From positions 1-7,852 of the forward strand of contig CAMGRE010000114.1 in NCBI GenBank assembly GCA_946061355.1: a DNA stretch of 7,852 nucleotides. Reading direction: 5' to 3'. The position numbers and the translations under genes are program-made. Positions within the stretch are counted from its first letter, which is position 1, and every line of letters starts with the position of its first letter. A model generated the notes under the pieces. It had not been told where the DNA came from. It ran no database searches and worked only from the letters and a program-made list of their open reading frames with translations. Source of the stretch: an uncultured bacterium. GTDB taxonomy: Bacteria > Bacillota > Clostridia > Lachnospirales > Lachnospiraceae. Shown here one piece after another: positions 1 through 6,200 of this stretch.

Positions 1-258
1 CAGCCGGATACGGAGCAGAGATTTATTTCCCGTAAACAGCAGGAAAAGAATCAGGGCAATTGCGGAAAACAGGCAGCGCAGCGCAGTGATCTGCAGAGCC
101 GTCAGTCCGCCGTCTGACAGCGGATTGGAAAAGAGTCCGATCGCGCCCCAGCAGATCCCGGCGATGACGATCAGCACGGCTGCCGGGAGAGGCAGATGTC
201 CCTGCGATCCTTTTGGAGTATTGTTCGCTGCTTTATCGGTCGTATCTAATGAATTCAT
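1..258 (-). CDS. EamA/DMT-family membrane transporter, N-terminal part (cut by the window edge)
   Basis: An open frame runs from an ATG at 258 (minus strand) to the left edge without a stop, giving the first 86 residues. Residues 1-22 are polar. Then come a first membrane helix at about 24-43, with the motif AGICWGAIGLF, the segment LTALQITALR at 52-61, and a second helix at about 63-76. The glycine/tryptophan pattern of the first helix followed by a conserved Arg before the second helix is typical of the first EamA repeat in drug/metabolite transporters, which usually have ten helices and about 300 residues. These proteins export or import small metabolites across the cytoplasmic membrane; the substrate cannot be read here. 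The start is supported by AAGGAG (minus strand, 273-268), 9 nt upstream. The gene has its own promoter and a structured leader. It is divergent from the hydroxy acid dehydrogenase operon. Confidence 0.8.
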   Translation of the reverse strand, partial: MNSLDTTDKAANNTPKGSQGHLPLPAAVLIVIAGICWGAIGLFSNPLSDGGLTALQITALRCLFSAIALILFLLFTGNKSLLRIRL

Positions 259-277
259 AGAGAAAGTCTCCTTGTTG

Positions 278-368
278 GCGATCTGGGTGCAGGTTGCGAT
301 AGAAGCATTGCACCTTCTGCGCCTCCTCGCATACAAAAGGCTGCCGTATCGTACAGCAGCCCCATCGC
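278..368 (-). promoter_or_regulatory. Structured 5' leader RNA of the EamA-family gene, class not recognised
   Basis: Read on the minus strand, the leader can close on itself. GCGAU (368-364) pairs with AUCGC (282-278). Inside are three further stems. One is a 10-bp hairpin at 361-339 (GGCUGC/GCAGCC plus UGUA/UACG, loop CGA) followed by UUUU. A small stem UGCG/CGCA has AGGAGG in its loop. The third hairpin, GGUGCA/UGCACC, lies at 314-286. The outer stem begins at the predicted transcript start and ends a few nt before the Shine-Dalgarno sequence. One pair in the 10-bp stem is G-U on the minus RNA but would be a C-A mismatch on the plus RNA, which favours the minus strand. This could be a cis-regulatory RNA or attenuator. 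I see no T-box, TPP, SAM or guanidine signature. Pairing was judged by eye. Confidence 0.4.
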
Positions 369-376
369 TAACACAT

Positions 377-405
377 AGTATAATGAAAAACTGACTATCC
401 TGCAA
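377..405 (-). promoter_or_regulatory. sigmaA-type promoter of the EamA-family gene
   Basis: On the minus strand TTGCAG (405-400) is followed by exactly 17 bp and TATACT (382-377), a 4/6 and 5/6 match to the -35 and -10 consensus. Transcription would start near 370, giving a leader of about 110 nt before the ATG at 258. The 8 bp AGTATAAT at 377-384 also contain a perfect TATAAT on the plus strand, but no matching plus-strand -35 is visible. Confidence 0.6.
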
Positions 406-433
406 GAGGGAAAATGTGATAAGATGTACGTAG

Positions 434-506
434 GCAATGAGCGGTGCGGCTGCAGACAGAGGTCGAAGCCCGTGAATGAGGAAGCCATAGGCTTCCGAAT
501 ATGCAC
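434..506 (+). mobile_element. Possible IS200/IS605 (TnpB) right-end relic
   Basis: The short frame 434-475 reads AMSGAAADRGRSP and stop. Its DNA includes GGTCGAAGCCCGTGA (461-475), followed by a perfect hairpin GGAAGCC-ATA-GGCTTCC (480-496). The order 'tnpB-like C-terminal codons, GAAGCCC, terminal hairpin' resembles the right ends of IS200/IS605-family elements, where the 3' end of tnpB overlaps the guide (omega) RNA scaffold. An in-frame TAG at 431 and the absence of any tnpA or tnpB body show that nothing intact remains. The similarity is from memory of the family pattern, not from a search. The alternative is an ordinary leader hairpin of the downstream operon. Confidence 0.35.
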
Positions 507-520
507 TGCAAGGAAAATAC

Positions 521-526
521 AGGAGG
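521..526 (+). promoter_or_regulatory. Ribosome binding site fixing the start of the hydroxy acid dehydrogenase
   Basis: AGGAGG lies 7 nt before the ATG at 534. The in-frame ATG at 528 is too close to it and the one at 501 lies upstream of it, so 534 is the likely start. Confidence 0.85.
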
Positions 527-533
527 GATGGAT

Positions 534-1553
534 ATGACGTATCAGGAGATGGTGGAGAACGCAAGAGAGAGGCTCGGAGGCAAATGCAAGGGATGTCTCG
601 AGTGCAACGGCAGAGTGTGCAGGAATACGGTGCCGGGGCCGGGCGCTAAGGGAATCGGCGACACGGCGATCAGAAATTATGACAAATGGAAAGAGATCCG
701 GTTAAATATGGACACACTGGCAGAGAATAAGCCGGTGGACATGAGTCTTACGTTATTCGGAAAGAAATTTTCTTATCCGTTCTTTGCGGGACCGGTCGGA
801 GCGGTACAGCTCCACTATGGAGACTGCTATACGGATGTTACCTATAATGATACGCTGGTGTCAGCGTGCGCGCAGGCGGGAATCGCAGCCTTTACCGGGG
901 ACGGCATGGATCCCGGCGTGGTGAAGGCAGCGGGACCGGCGATCAAGAATGCGGGAGGTATGGGCATTCCGACGATCAAGCCGTGGAATCTTGATACAAT
1001 CCGTGAGAAATTTGAGATCGTGAAGGACAGCGGCGCATTTGCGATGGCGATGGATGTGGATGCAGCCGGACTTCCTTTTCTCAAAAATATGACACCGCCT
1101 GCGGGCAGCAAGACGGTGGAGGAGCTGCGCGAGATCATCAAAATGGCAGAAAAGCCTTTTATCGTAAAGGGAATCATGACTGTTAAGGGAGCACAGAAAG
1201 CAATGGAAGCGGGTGCGGATGCCATCATCGTATCAAATCATGGCGGAAGAGTGCTTGATCAGTGCCCCGCAACAGCGGAGGTCCTGCCTGAGATTGTGGA
1301 GGCTGTGGGCGGAAAGATCAAGATCCTTGTGGATGGCGGTATCCGGAGCGGTGCGGACATTCTTAAGGCATTGGCCATGGGCGCCGATGCGGTCGTGATC
1401 GCAAGACCTTTTGTGACGGCGGTTTACGGCGGTGGTGCAGAGGGCGTCAAGCTTCTCGTAGATAAATACGCGGGAGAACTGGAGGATGCTATGGCGATGT
1501 GCGGCGTGCACAGCCTCTCCGAGATTACAAAGGATATCATCCGGAAAAGCTGA
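534..1553 (+). CDS. FMN-dependent alpha-hydroxy acid dehydrogenase/oxidase with N-terminal Cys cluster
   Basis: The 339-residue protein belongs to the FMN-binding glycolate oxidase / lactate oxidase superfamily, which oxidises L-2-hydroxy acids to 2-oxo acids. The TIM-barrel signatures are clear. They are Lys212 in VKGIMT, the active-site block SNHGGR with His236 and Arg239 followed by LD, and the FMN-phosphate loop DGGIRSG (267-273) with GADAVVIARPF (283-293). No signal peptide or membrane helix is seen, so it should be cytoplasmic. Upstream of the barrel, Cys18, 21, 24 and 29 form CX2CX2CX4C, followed by PGPGAKG. This is not part of classical glycolate oxidase and suggests a bound metal or Fe-S cluster, as in a clostridial subgroup generally annotated only as 'alpha-hydroxy-acid oxidizing protein'. 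In an anaerobe it more likely works as a dehydrogenase with an unknown electron acceptor. It is the first gene of a probable operon with the MATE exporter, 66 nt downstream with no evident terminator. The substrate is not determinable. Confidence 0.88.
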   Translation: MTYQEMVENARERLGGKCKGCLECNGRVCRNTVPGPGAKGIGDTAIRNYDKWKEIRLNMDTLAENKPVDMSLTLFGKKFSYPFFAGPVGAVQLHYGDCYTDVTYNDTLVSACAQAGIAAFTGDGMDPGVVKAAGPAIKNAGGMGIPTIKPWNLDTIREKFEIVKDSGAFAMAMDVDAAGLPFLKNMTPPAGSKTVEELREIIKMAEKPFIVKGIMTVKGAQKAMEAGADAIIVSNHGGRVLDQCPATAEVLPEIVEAVGGKIKILVDGGIRSGADILKALAMGADAVVIARPFVTAVYGGGAEGVKLLVDKYAGELEDAMAMCGVHSLSEITKDIIRKS

Positions 1554-1619
1554 GCCAAAACGGCAGATCCCGGATGACTTCGGGGAAATTTGGAAAAATT
1601 TGAAAAGAGAGTGACAATC

Positions 1620-2978
1620 ATGCAGGTTATGGGACAGGAAGAAAAGGTTAAGTATATGACGACGGCGCCGGTGCGCGGTCTTGTGTGCAGGCTGGCTGTG
1701 CCGACAATCATCAGCATGCTTGTCACTTCTTTTTATAATATGGCGGACACCTTTTTCGTGGGAAAGATCAATACCAGCGCCACCGCTGCGGTCGGCGTGG
1801 TGTTTTCTCTGATGGCAATGATCCAGGCGGTCGGATTTTTCTTCGGACAGGGGTCCGGCAACATCATATCGAGAAAACTCGGTGCGCAGGAATACGAGGA
1901 GGCATCCGTCTATGCGGCAACGGGCTTCGGATGTGCCTTTGCGAGTGGTGTTGTCATTCTGGTTCTCGGCCTGATCTTCTTAGAGCCGCTCTCTTATATC
2001 TTAGGTTCCACGGAAACGATCCTTCCGTACACGAAGCAGTATCTGTGGATTATTCTGCTCGGTGCGCCGTTTATGACCTCGTCGCTTGTGCTGAACAATC
2101 AGCTCCGCTATCAGGGGAGTGCGGCGTATGCCATGGTGGGGATCGTGTCCGGCGCGGTGCTCAATATTTTCCTCGATCCTTTTCTGATCTTTACCTGCCG
2201 CATGGGAATCTCCGGGGCAGCCATTGCCACGGTGAGCAGTCAGGTCGTGAGCTTTTTCCTGATGCTTGCGGGTACAGGGAAGGGCGGCAATATCAAGCTG
2301 AGCCTGCACAATTTTTCATTCAGCCGGGATTATATCGGGTCGATCATGAAGAACGGCTTCCCGTCTCTGTGCAGACAGGGGCTGGCAAGTTTCTCCGTGA
2401 TGGCGCTCAATCATGCGGCGGCAGTCTACGGAGACGCCGCGATCGCGGGCATGTCCATTGTGAACCGCGTGACAATGTTTGCGAATTCCGCGCTGATCGG
2501 TTTTGGGCAGGGTTTCCAGCCTGTGTGCGGCATGAATTACGGTGCGGGACGCTATAAGAGAGTCAGGGAAGCCTACTGGTTTTGTGTGAAGTACGCATTT
2601 TTCTTCCTTCTGGCAGTAGGAGTTGTCTCTTTTGTCGGGGCAGAGCAGATCATCAGCGTCTTCCGGAAAGGCGATCCGGAGGTAACTGCAGCAGGGACGC
2701 TTGCACTGCGGTTTCAGATGGTGGTATTCCCGTTGGGCTCCTGGCTCGTGATGTGTAACATGATGCTGCAGTCGATTGGCAGATCCGCCAAGGCATCTGT
2801 TGTGGCGGCTGCTAGGCAAGGGGTGTTCTTTATCCCGCTTGTCATGATCCTGCCACACTTTTTTGGTTTCCTTGGAGTGCAGATGTGCCAGATGTGGGCG
2901 GATATCTGCGCGTTTGTCTTGTCGGTTCCGCTGGGGATCAGTGTGTTGAAAGAGTTTAGGAAAGATCGGGAAGGGTGA
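1620..2978 (+). CDS. MATE-family multidrug/metabolite efflux transporter
   Basis: The 452-residue polytopic membrane protein has the normal length for MATE transporters, which use a Na+ or H+ gradient to expel organic compounds. The first helix block, with PTIISMLVTSFYNMADTFFV at 28-47, is the hallmark MATE N-terminus. The run from LRYQGSAAY to NIFLDPFLIF (162-191) marks the end of the first six-helix half, and a second half with FGQGFQPVCG repeats the fold. About 12 helices are expected. The frame is open from a TTG at 1590, but that codon has no Shine-Dalgarno sequence. ATG 1620 has a weak AAGAGAG 8 nt upstream and gives the usual ~20-residue lead-in (KYMTTAPVRGL) to helix 1; ATG 1629 or 1656 remain possible. 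It lies 66 nt after the hydroxy acid dehydrogenase and 8 nt before the ydcF-like gene. The substrate is unknown; drug resistance should not be assumed. Confidence 0.92.
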   Translation: MQVMGQEEKVKYMTTAPVRGLVCRLAVPTIISMLVTSFYNMADTFFVGKINTSATAAVGVVFSLMAMIQAVGFFFGQGSGNIISRKLGAQEYEEASVYAATGFGCAFASGVVILVLGLIFLEPLSYILGSTETILPYTKQYLWIILLGAPFMTSSLVLNNQLRYQGSAAYAMVGIVSGAVLNIFLDPFLIFTCRMGISGAAIATVSSQVVSFFLMLAGTGKGGNIKLSLHNFSFSRDYIGSIMKNGFPSLCRQGLASFSVMALNHAAAVYGDAAIAGMSIVNRVTMFANSALIGFGQGFQPVCGMNYGAGRYKRVREAYWFCVKYAFFFLLAVGVVSFVGAEQIISVFRKGDPEVTAAGTLALRFQMVVFPLGSWLVMCNMMLQSIGRSAKASVVAAARQGVFFIPLVMILPHFFGFLGVQMCQMWADICAFVLSVPLGISVLKEFRKDREG

Positions 2979-2986
2979 GAGGTTTT

Positions 2987-3781
2987 ATGTTAGGACATAC
3001 TGCAAACAATATCAATACTTTAGGAGCATTCTGTGGGAAAAGAGACGTCACGGAACTGACATCGGAGCAGCTGTTTCAAAAATACGGAATCATGCAGGCA
3101 GATGTCATGGTGCTTTTTGGCGGGAGCATTCTGTGCGGAGGCGATGTGCTCGCACAGGCAATGCAGGATCGCATTGCAAAGAAATATGTGATTGTCGGCG
3201 GCGCCGGACATACGACAGAAACGTTGCGGATGAAAATGCATGAGGAATTTCCGGATATGGAGACGGAAGGATTATCCGAGGCGGAGGTGTTTGCAAATTA
3301 TTTGAACCATCGATATGGCCTGAAGCCCGATCTCCTGGAATGCAGATCCACGAATTGCGGAAATAACATCACGTATCTACTGGATTTACTGAAGGAGAAT
3401 GGCATTCCTTTCCGGAGCATGATCATCTCGCAGGATGCGACGATGCAGCTTCGCATGGAAGCGGGACTCAGAAAGTATGTGGGCGACACGGTTACGATCA
3501 TAAACTATGCCGCTTATTCGGCGAAAATGATCGTACAGAATGATACGCTTGCATATGACAAGGAAATCTGGGGTATGTGGGAGAACGACAGATATATAAG
3601 CCTTCTCATGGGAGAGATCCCGCGGCTGTCGGACGATGAAAATGGTTATGGGCCGAAAGGCAAAGATTTCATCGCCCATGTCGAGATACCGACAGAGGTG
3701 AAAACTGCTTTCCGGGAACTGTGCGCTAAGTATCCGGGACTTGTCAGAGAGGCCAACCCGCTATACGCGTCGGGGAAATAA
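2987..3781 (+). CDS. ydcF: YdcF-like protein (DUF218/ElyC-SanA-YdcF family)
   Basis: The 264-residue soluble protein closely resembles Escherichia coli YdcF (266 residues) in length and layout. It has a beta strand MVLFGGSIL at 41-49, a glycine loop VIVGGAGHTT at 68-77, STNCGNN at 121-127, QDATMQLRM at 149-157, and the C-terminal block RYISLLMGEIPRL followed by DDENGYGPKGKDFIAHVEIP (216-235), all of which have direct counterparts in YdcF as I remember it. The family has a Rossmann-like DUF218 fold; the E. coli protein has been reported to bind S-adenosylmethionine, but its reaction is unknown. There is no signal peptide, unlike the membrane-anchored SanA/ElyC members. The frame is open from GTG 2975, which would overlap the MATE stop, but ATG 2987 has AGAGG 4 nt upstream and is preferred. 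It is the last gene of the operon, and its TAA sits inside the terminator palindrome. Confidence 0.85.
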   Translation: MLGHTANNINTLGAFCGKRDVTELTSEQLFQKYGIMQADVMVLFGGSILCGGDVLAQAMQDRIAKKYVIVGGAGHTTETLRMKMHEEFPDMETEGLSEAEVFANYLNHRYGLKPDLLECRSTNCGNNITYLLDLLKENGIPFRSMIISQDATMQLRMEAGLRKYVGDTVTIINYAAYSAKMIVQNDTLAYDKEIWGMWENDRYISLLMGEIPRLSDDENGYGPKGKDFIAHVEIPTEVKTAFRELCAKYPGLVREANPLYASGK

Positions 3782-3809
3782 CTGATTGGCCGGCCAATCA
3801 GTTATTTCC
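3774..3809. terminator. Bidirectional terminator: perfect 36-bp palindrome holding both stop codons
   Basis: Positions 3774-3809 are a perfect inverted repeat centred on CCGG (3790-3793), with GGAAATAACTGATTGG as the left arm. The hairpin has a GC-rich core (TTGGCCGGCCAA) and a TTATTT tract on its 3' side in either direction, as expected for an intrinsic terminator serving convergent genes. The TAA at 3779-3781 ends the ydcF-like gene and the TAA read from 3804 to 3802 ends the GGDEF gene. Only 20 bp separate the two coding regions. Confidence 0.85.
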
Positions 3810-4944
3810 GCCTGTCGATTCCTGTCGTCCGGTAGTATTTGTCTTTTTCGGCGTACATCATCTGATCCGCGCGCAGAATGGCGTCTTCTATTTTCTCATC
3901 GGGATGAAGTTCTGCATATCCGATCGCCATGTTTACCGTGAACCGGTGCTGTCTGCTCTTTTCCTCACAGGAATGCTGTACCTGTTCTATTTCTTTTTCA
4001 ACAATTTCCGTTGGTACATTCAGATAAATCACTGCAAATTCGTCTCCGCCGATCCGGTATACCTTGTAAGCATGCTTCATTCCAACGATCAGGCTTTCGG
4101 CACAGGCTTTGATCAATGTATCTCCTTCCAAGTGGCCGTAATGATCGTTTGCCTGTTTCAGCCCGTTGATATCGGCCAGAACATAGATGAGCGTTTCGGT
4201 ATTCAGTTTATTCTTGACAGAATTTGCGAGATCGTACTCATAACAGTTCTTATTCCAAGTCTGTGTATTAAAATCAATAAAGGAACGGTTCTTAATTTTT
4301 TCTACCGGATTCTCGATCGCAAAAAATACACCCAGTGACATTAAGCACAGTGCACAGCCGCTGGACAGAAGCTCCGGAAGAACAATCTGAATCCCGATAA
4401 AAGTCAGTCCCATAATGGAGATAGGAATCAGAAGTAATACGGTCGCTTCATTGATCTTCTTGCGGTAAATGATCATAAGCACATCAGATAACAACATTAA
4501 GAGATATCCCAATGCATAACACAATGTGGGTCCGATTCCTGCGCTATAGTCGGTTCCGTTGCCGTGAAGATAATAGATCGGTGAAAAAACCATGACAATA
4601 AGGCAGACGGTGGAAATGACATAAGCAATCCGCAGAAACATTTTTGCCCTGTTTTTTAAAATGATCAGGGAAAGCGCATATTCAAAGTATTTCAGGCTGA
4701 AAAGCAGCGCAAATGCAAAAAACAGAATGTGCGCGATATTATTCCATATAGCGGGAACACTCTCTGAATTGACGGTGATTTCCGTTATGAGTCCGAAAAC
4801 CGTATGCCCTAGCGCTGTCAGTGCAACACCTCTGAAGAAATCTTTTCCGTCTCTGTATTTTGCGCATATTTCATTGTATAGCGTCAGAAACAGCAAAATA
4901 AAAGTGGCAAGGATTTCTGATCTGGTAATGAGCAAAATGTTCAT
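3802..4944 (-). CDS. Membrane-bound diguanylate cyclase (GGDEF domain)
   Basis: The 380-residue protein should make cyclic di-GMP from two GTP at the inner face of the membrane. Residues 1-213 are strongly hydrophobic, with about seven predicted helices (roughly 9-27, 37-57, 67-92, 102-125, 137-160, 167-190 and 195-213), and no named sensor domain is recognised. Residues 220-375 form a complete GGDEF domain: ADINGLKQAND (257-267) with metal-binding Asp258, GH at 270-271, the intact GGDEF signature at 299-303, and RADQMMYAEKDK near the end. Residues upstream of GGDEF read KHAYKVYRI, so the RxxD inhibitory site is absent and product inhibition through it is unlikely. The start has AGAGG 7 nt upstream. 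A weak minus-strand promoter candidate, TGGAAA-17 bp-TAATAT (5036-5008), lies in the 105-bp gap to the methyltransferase gene, so separate transcription is possible. The gene is convergent with the ydcF-like gene. Confidence 0.9.
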   Translation of the reverse strand: MNILLITRSEILATFILLFLTLYNEICAKYRDGKDFFRGVALTALGHTVFGLITEITVNSESVPAIWNNIAHILFFAFALLFSLKYFEYALSLIILKNRAKMFLRIAYVISTVCLIVMVFSPIYYLHGNGTDYSAGIGPTLCYALGYLLMLLSDVLMIIYRKKINEATVLLLIPISIMGLTFIGIQIVLPELLSSGCALCLMSLGVFFAIENPVEKIKNRSFIDFNTQTWNKNCYEYDLANSVKNKLNTETLIYVLADINGLKQANDHYGHLEGDTLIKACAESLIVGMKHAYKVYRIGGDEFAVIYLNVPTEIVEKEIEQVQHSCEEKSRQHRFTVNMAIGYAELHPDEKIEDAILRADQMMYAEKDKYYRTTGIDRRK

Positions 4945-5049
4945 GACAATACCTCTTTGACAGAACCTGTTTTTCTTTTTCAGGTCAACAAAATGATATC
5001 CATTTTTATATTAACAGAAAAGAGGCATACTTTCCACTGATATTCACTT

Positions 5050-6165
5050 TTAATAGATTGCTTCGGGAATGCCATCGTATTTGATGTTTTCCGGCATTTC
5101 TTTTATTTCTATTACTTCTCCTCTATCGATATCAACCCACACTTCGACGAGCGGCGTGATGCCGATGGTTTTTGACAGGATATCAGACGGAGAGGGATTT
5201 TCTCCGGGAAGCAGTGTCGGTGTAATAAAAATGATCTTATATCTGCTGTGGTCATAGTCGGCGGGAGATTTATGGCCGGAACGATAGACCACTCCGGTCA
5301 TCGGGATTTCTGCCGCGAACCATTCTGTTGGTAAGATATAGTTTAATGACAGCCTGTTCTCTTCTTTCGATGTCAGATAGGAATTGACACGGGTATCGTT
5401 TTTGGCGATGCTTATGATATTCTCCATGGTTTCAGCATCTATTTCGCAGAGAGAAACTGTGACACTGCTGTCATCGCTTATGGAATAAAGAGAATTTAAC
5501 GTCAATCTGTTTAAACCAAACGCTCCCAGATAGAAAACGCCAAGCGTGATCAGGTAGAGTACAAAGATTTTCCCAAGGTTCATCTTATGGGAAGGATCTG
5601 TCTGCTCCGGTGCATTTTTCCTTTTCGGGAAAAATCTGCCCGTTTTCCTTTCATATTCAATAAAGCTTTCCCCGAACTTCTTTTCACATTCGATTTCCTC
5701 TGCCCGAGCCAGAAAATAATAGCCGAATACCAGTGTGACAAAGAAAAAGATGACAATGTATCTCGGCCATAAAAACATCAGACCAAAGCTGCATACGATG
5801 AAGGATGTGTACTGGGGATGCCGGATATATTTGTAGAGTCCGCCCGATACGGCTCCCTTTTTCGTCAGCTTGCTGTAATAGATCTGACATGCGCCGATCA
5901 CGAAGATCAGGAAACCCAGAATGCTCAGTGTCAGACCGATGATCTCGATGCTGTTGATGACCGGAGATGAAGTGTCTCTGACAACATGCGGCAGAAAAAA
6001 TTTGATCATCCAGGAAAGTGCCGGAATCCTGTTCATAAATTTCAGAACCGGGCTGTAAACGGAATAGAAATACACAGCAAACGGACCTGCCATATAGGCA
6101 AATTCAAATGCGACCAGAAAATAAAATGCAAATACGCCCCAAAATCCTTTCTTTGTTTTGTTCAT
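5050..6165 (-). CDS. Membrane methyltransferase (ICMT/PEMT-like) with extra C-terminal domain
   Basis: The 371-residue integral membrane protein shows hydrophobic helices at about 9-35, 70-96, 119-135 and 136-153. The core carries the signature of the isoprenylcysteine carboxyl methyltransferase / phospholipid methyltransferase fold: GGLYKYIRHPQYT (108-120) with Arg115-His116-Pro117, then ARAEEIECEKKFG (153-165) with Glu156-Glu157, which form the AdoMet-binding region. Bacterial members usually stop soon after this block. Here a further helix (about 198-218) leads to about 150 more residues, probably outside the membrane, with KNDTRVNSYL (256-265) and VEVWVDIDRGEVIEI (340-354). That pattern loosely recalls PepSY-like domains, but I cannot assign it. 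The methyl acceptor is unknown. The start has GAGGA just upstream. The gene is divergent from the two-component operon and may be controlled by it through the shared repeats. Confidence 0.75.
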   Translation of the reverse strand: MNKTKKGFWGVFAFYFLVAFEFAYMAGPFAVYFYSVYSPVLKFMNRIPALSWMIKFFLPHVVRDTSSPVINSIEIIGLTLSILGFLIFVIGACQIYYSKLTKKGAVSGGLYKYIRHPQYTSFIVCSFGLMFLWPRYIVIFFFVTLVFGYYFLARAEEIECEKKFGESFIEYERKTGRFFPKRKNAPEQTDPSHKMNLGKIFVLYLITLGVFYLGAFGLNRLTLNSLYSISDDSSVTVSLCEIDAETMENIISIAKNDTRVNSYLTSKEENRLSLNYILPTEWFAAEIPMTGVVYRSGHKSPADYDHSRYKIIFITPTLLPGENPSPSDILSKTIGITPLVEVWVDIDRGEVIEIKEMPENIKYDGIPEAIY

Positions 6166-6200
6166 GATGGTTCCTCACATTTTTTTCATGATCGTACCGC

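Noticed and set aside
255..365. 36-codon minus-strand upstream ORF overlapping the EamA start by ATGA
   Set aside because: Its ATG would lie only about 5 nt from the predicted transcript start and inside the proposed RNA structure; there is no coding support.
424..537. 37-codon upstream ORF overlapping the hydroxy acid dehydrogenase start by ATGA
   Set aside because: It has no convincing ribosome binding site and no recognisable composition. It reads through the hairpin and the SD, so it is probably chance.
1565..1590. CCCG/CGGG hairpin between the dehydrogenase and MATE genes
   Set aside because: It has a four-base-pair stem with an 8-nt loop and no T tract; does not separate the operon.
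1590..1619. TTG start extending the MATE protein by 10 residues
   Set aside because: There is no Shine-Dalgarno sequence before it, and the added residues are not needed for the family's usual N-terminus.
2975..2986. GTG start of the ydcF-like gene overlapping the MATE stop
   Set aside because: It is possible, but there is no properly spaced ribosome binding site; ATG 2987 gives the family's normal length.
3023..3135. 13-bp direct repeat GGAGCATTCTGTG at 3023-3035 and 3123-3135, 100 bp apart
   Set aside because: Both copies lie inside the ydcF-like gene in different reading frames and encode unrelated residues; chance is the simplest explanation.
4964..4986. Inverted repeat ACCTG/CAGGT before the GGDEF gene
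   Set aside because: It has only 5 bp with an 11-nt pyrimidine loop; too weak to call a hairpin or operator.
5014..5036. Possible terminator after the methyltransferase gene (GGAAAG/CTTTTC)
   Set aside because: The A/T-rich 6-bp stem includes a wobble pair and is not followed by a T tract; not convincing.
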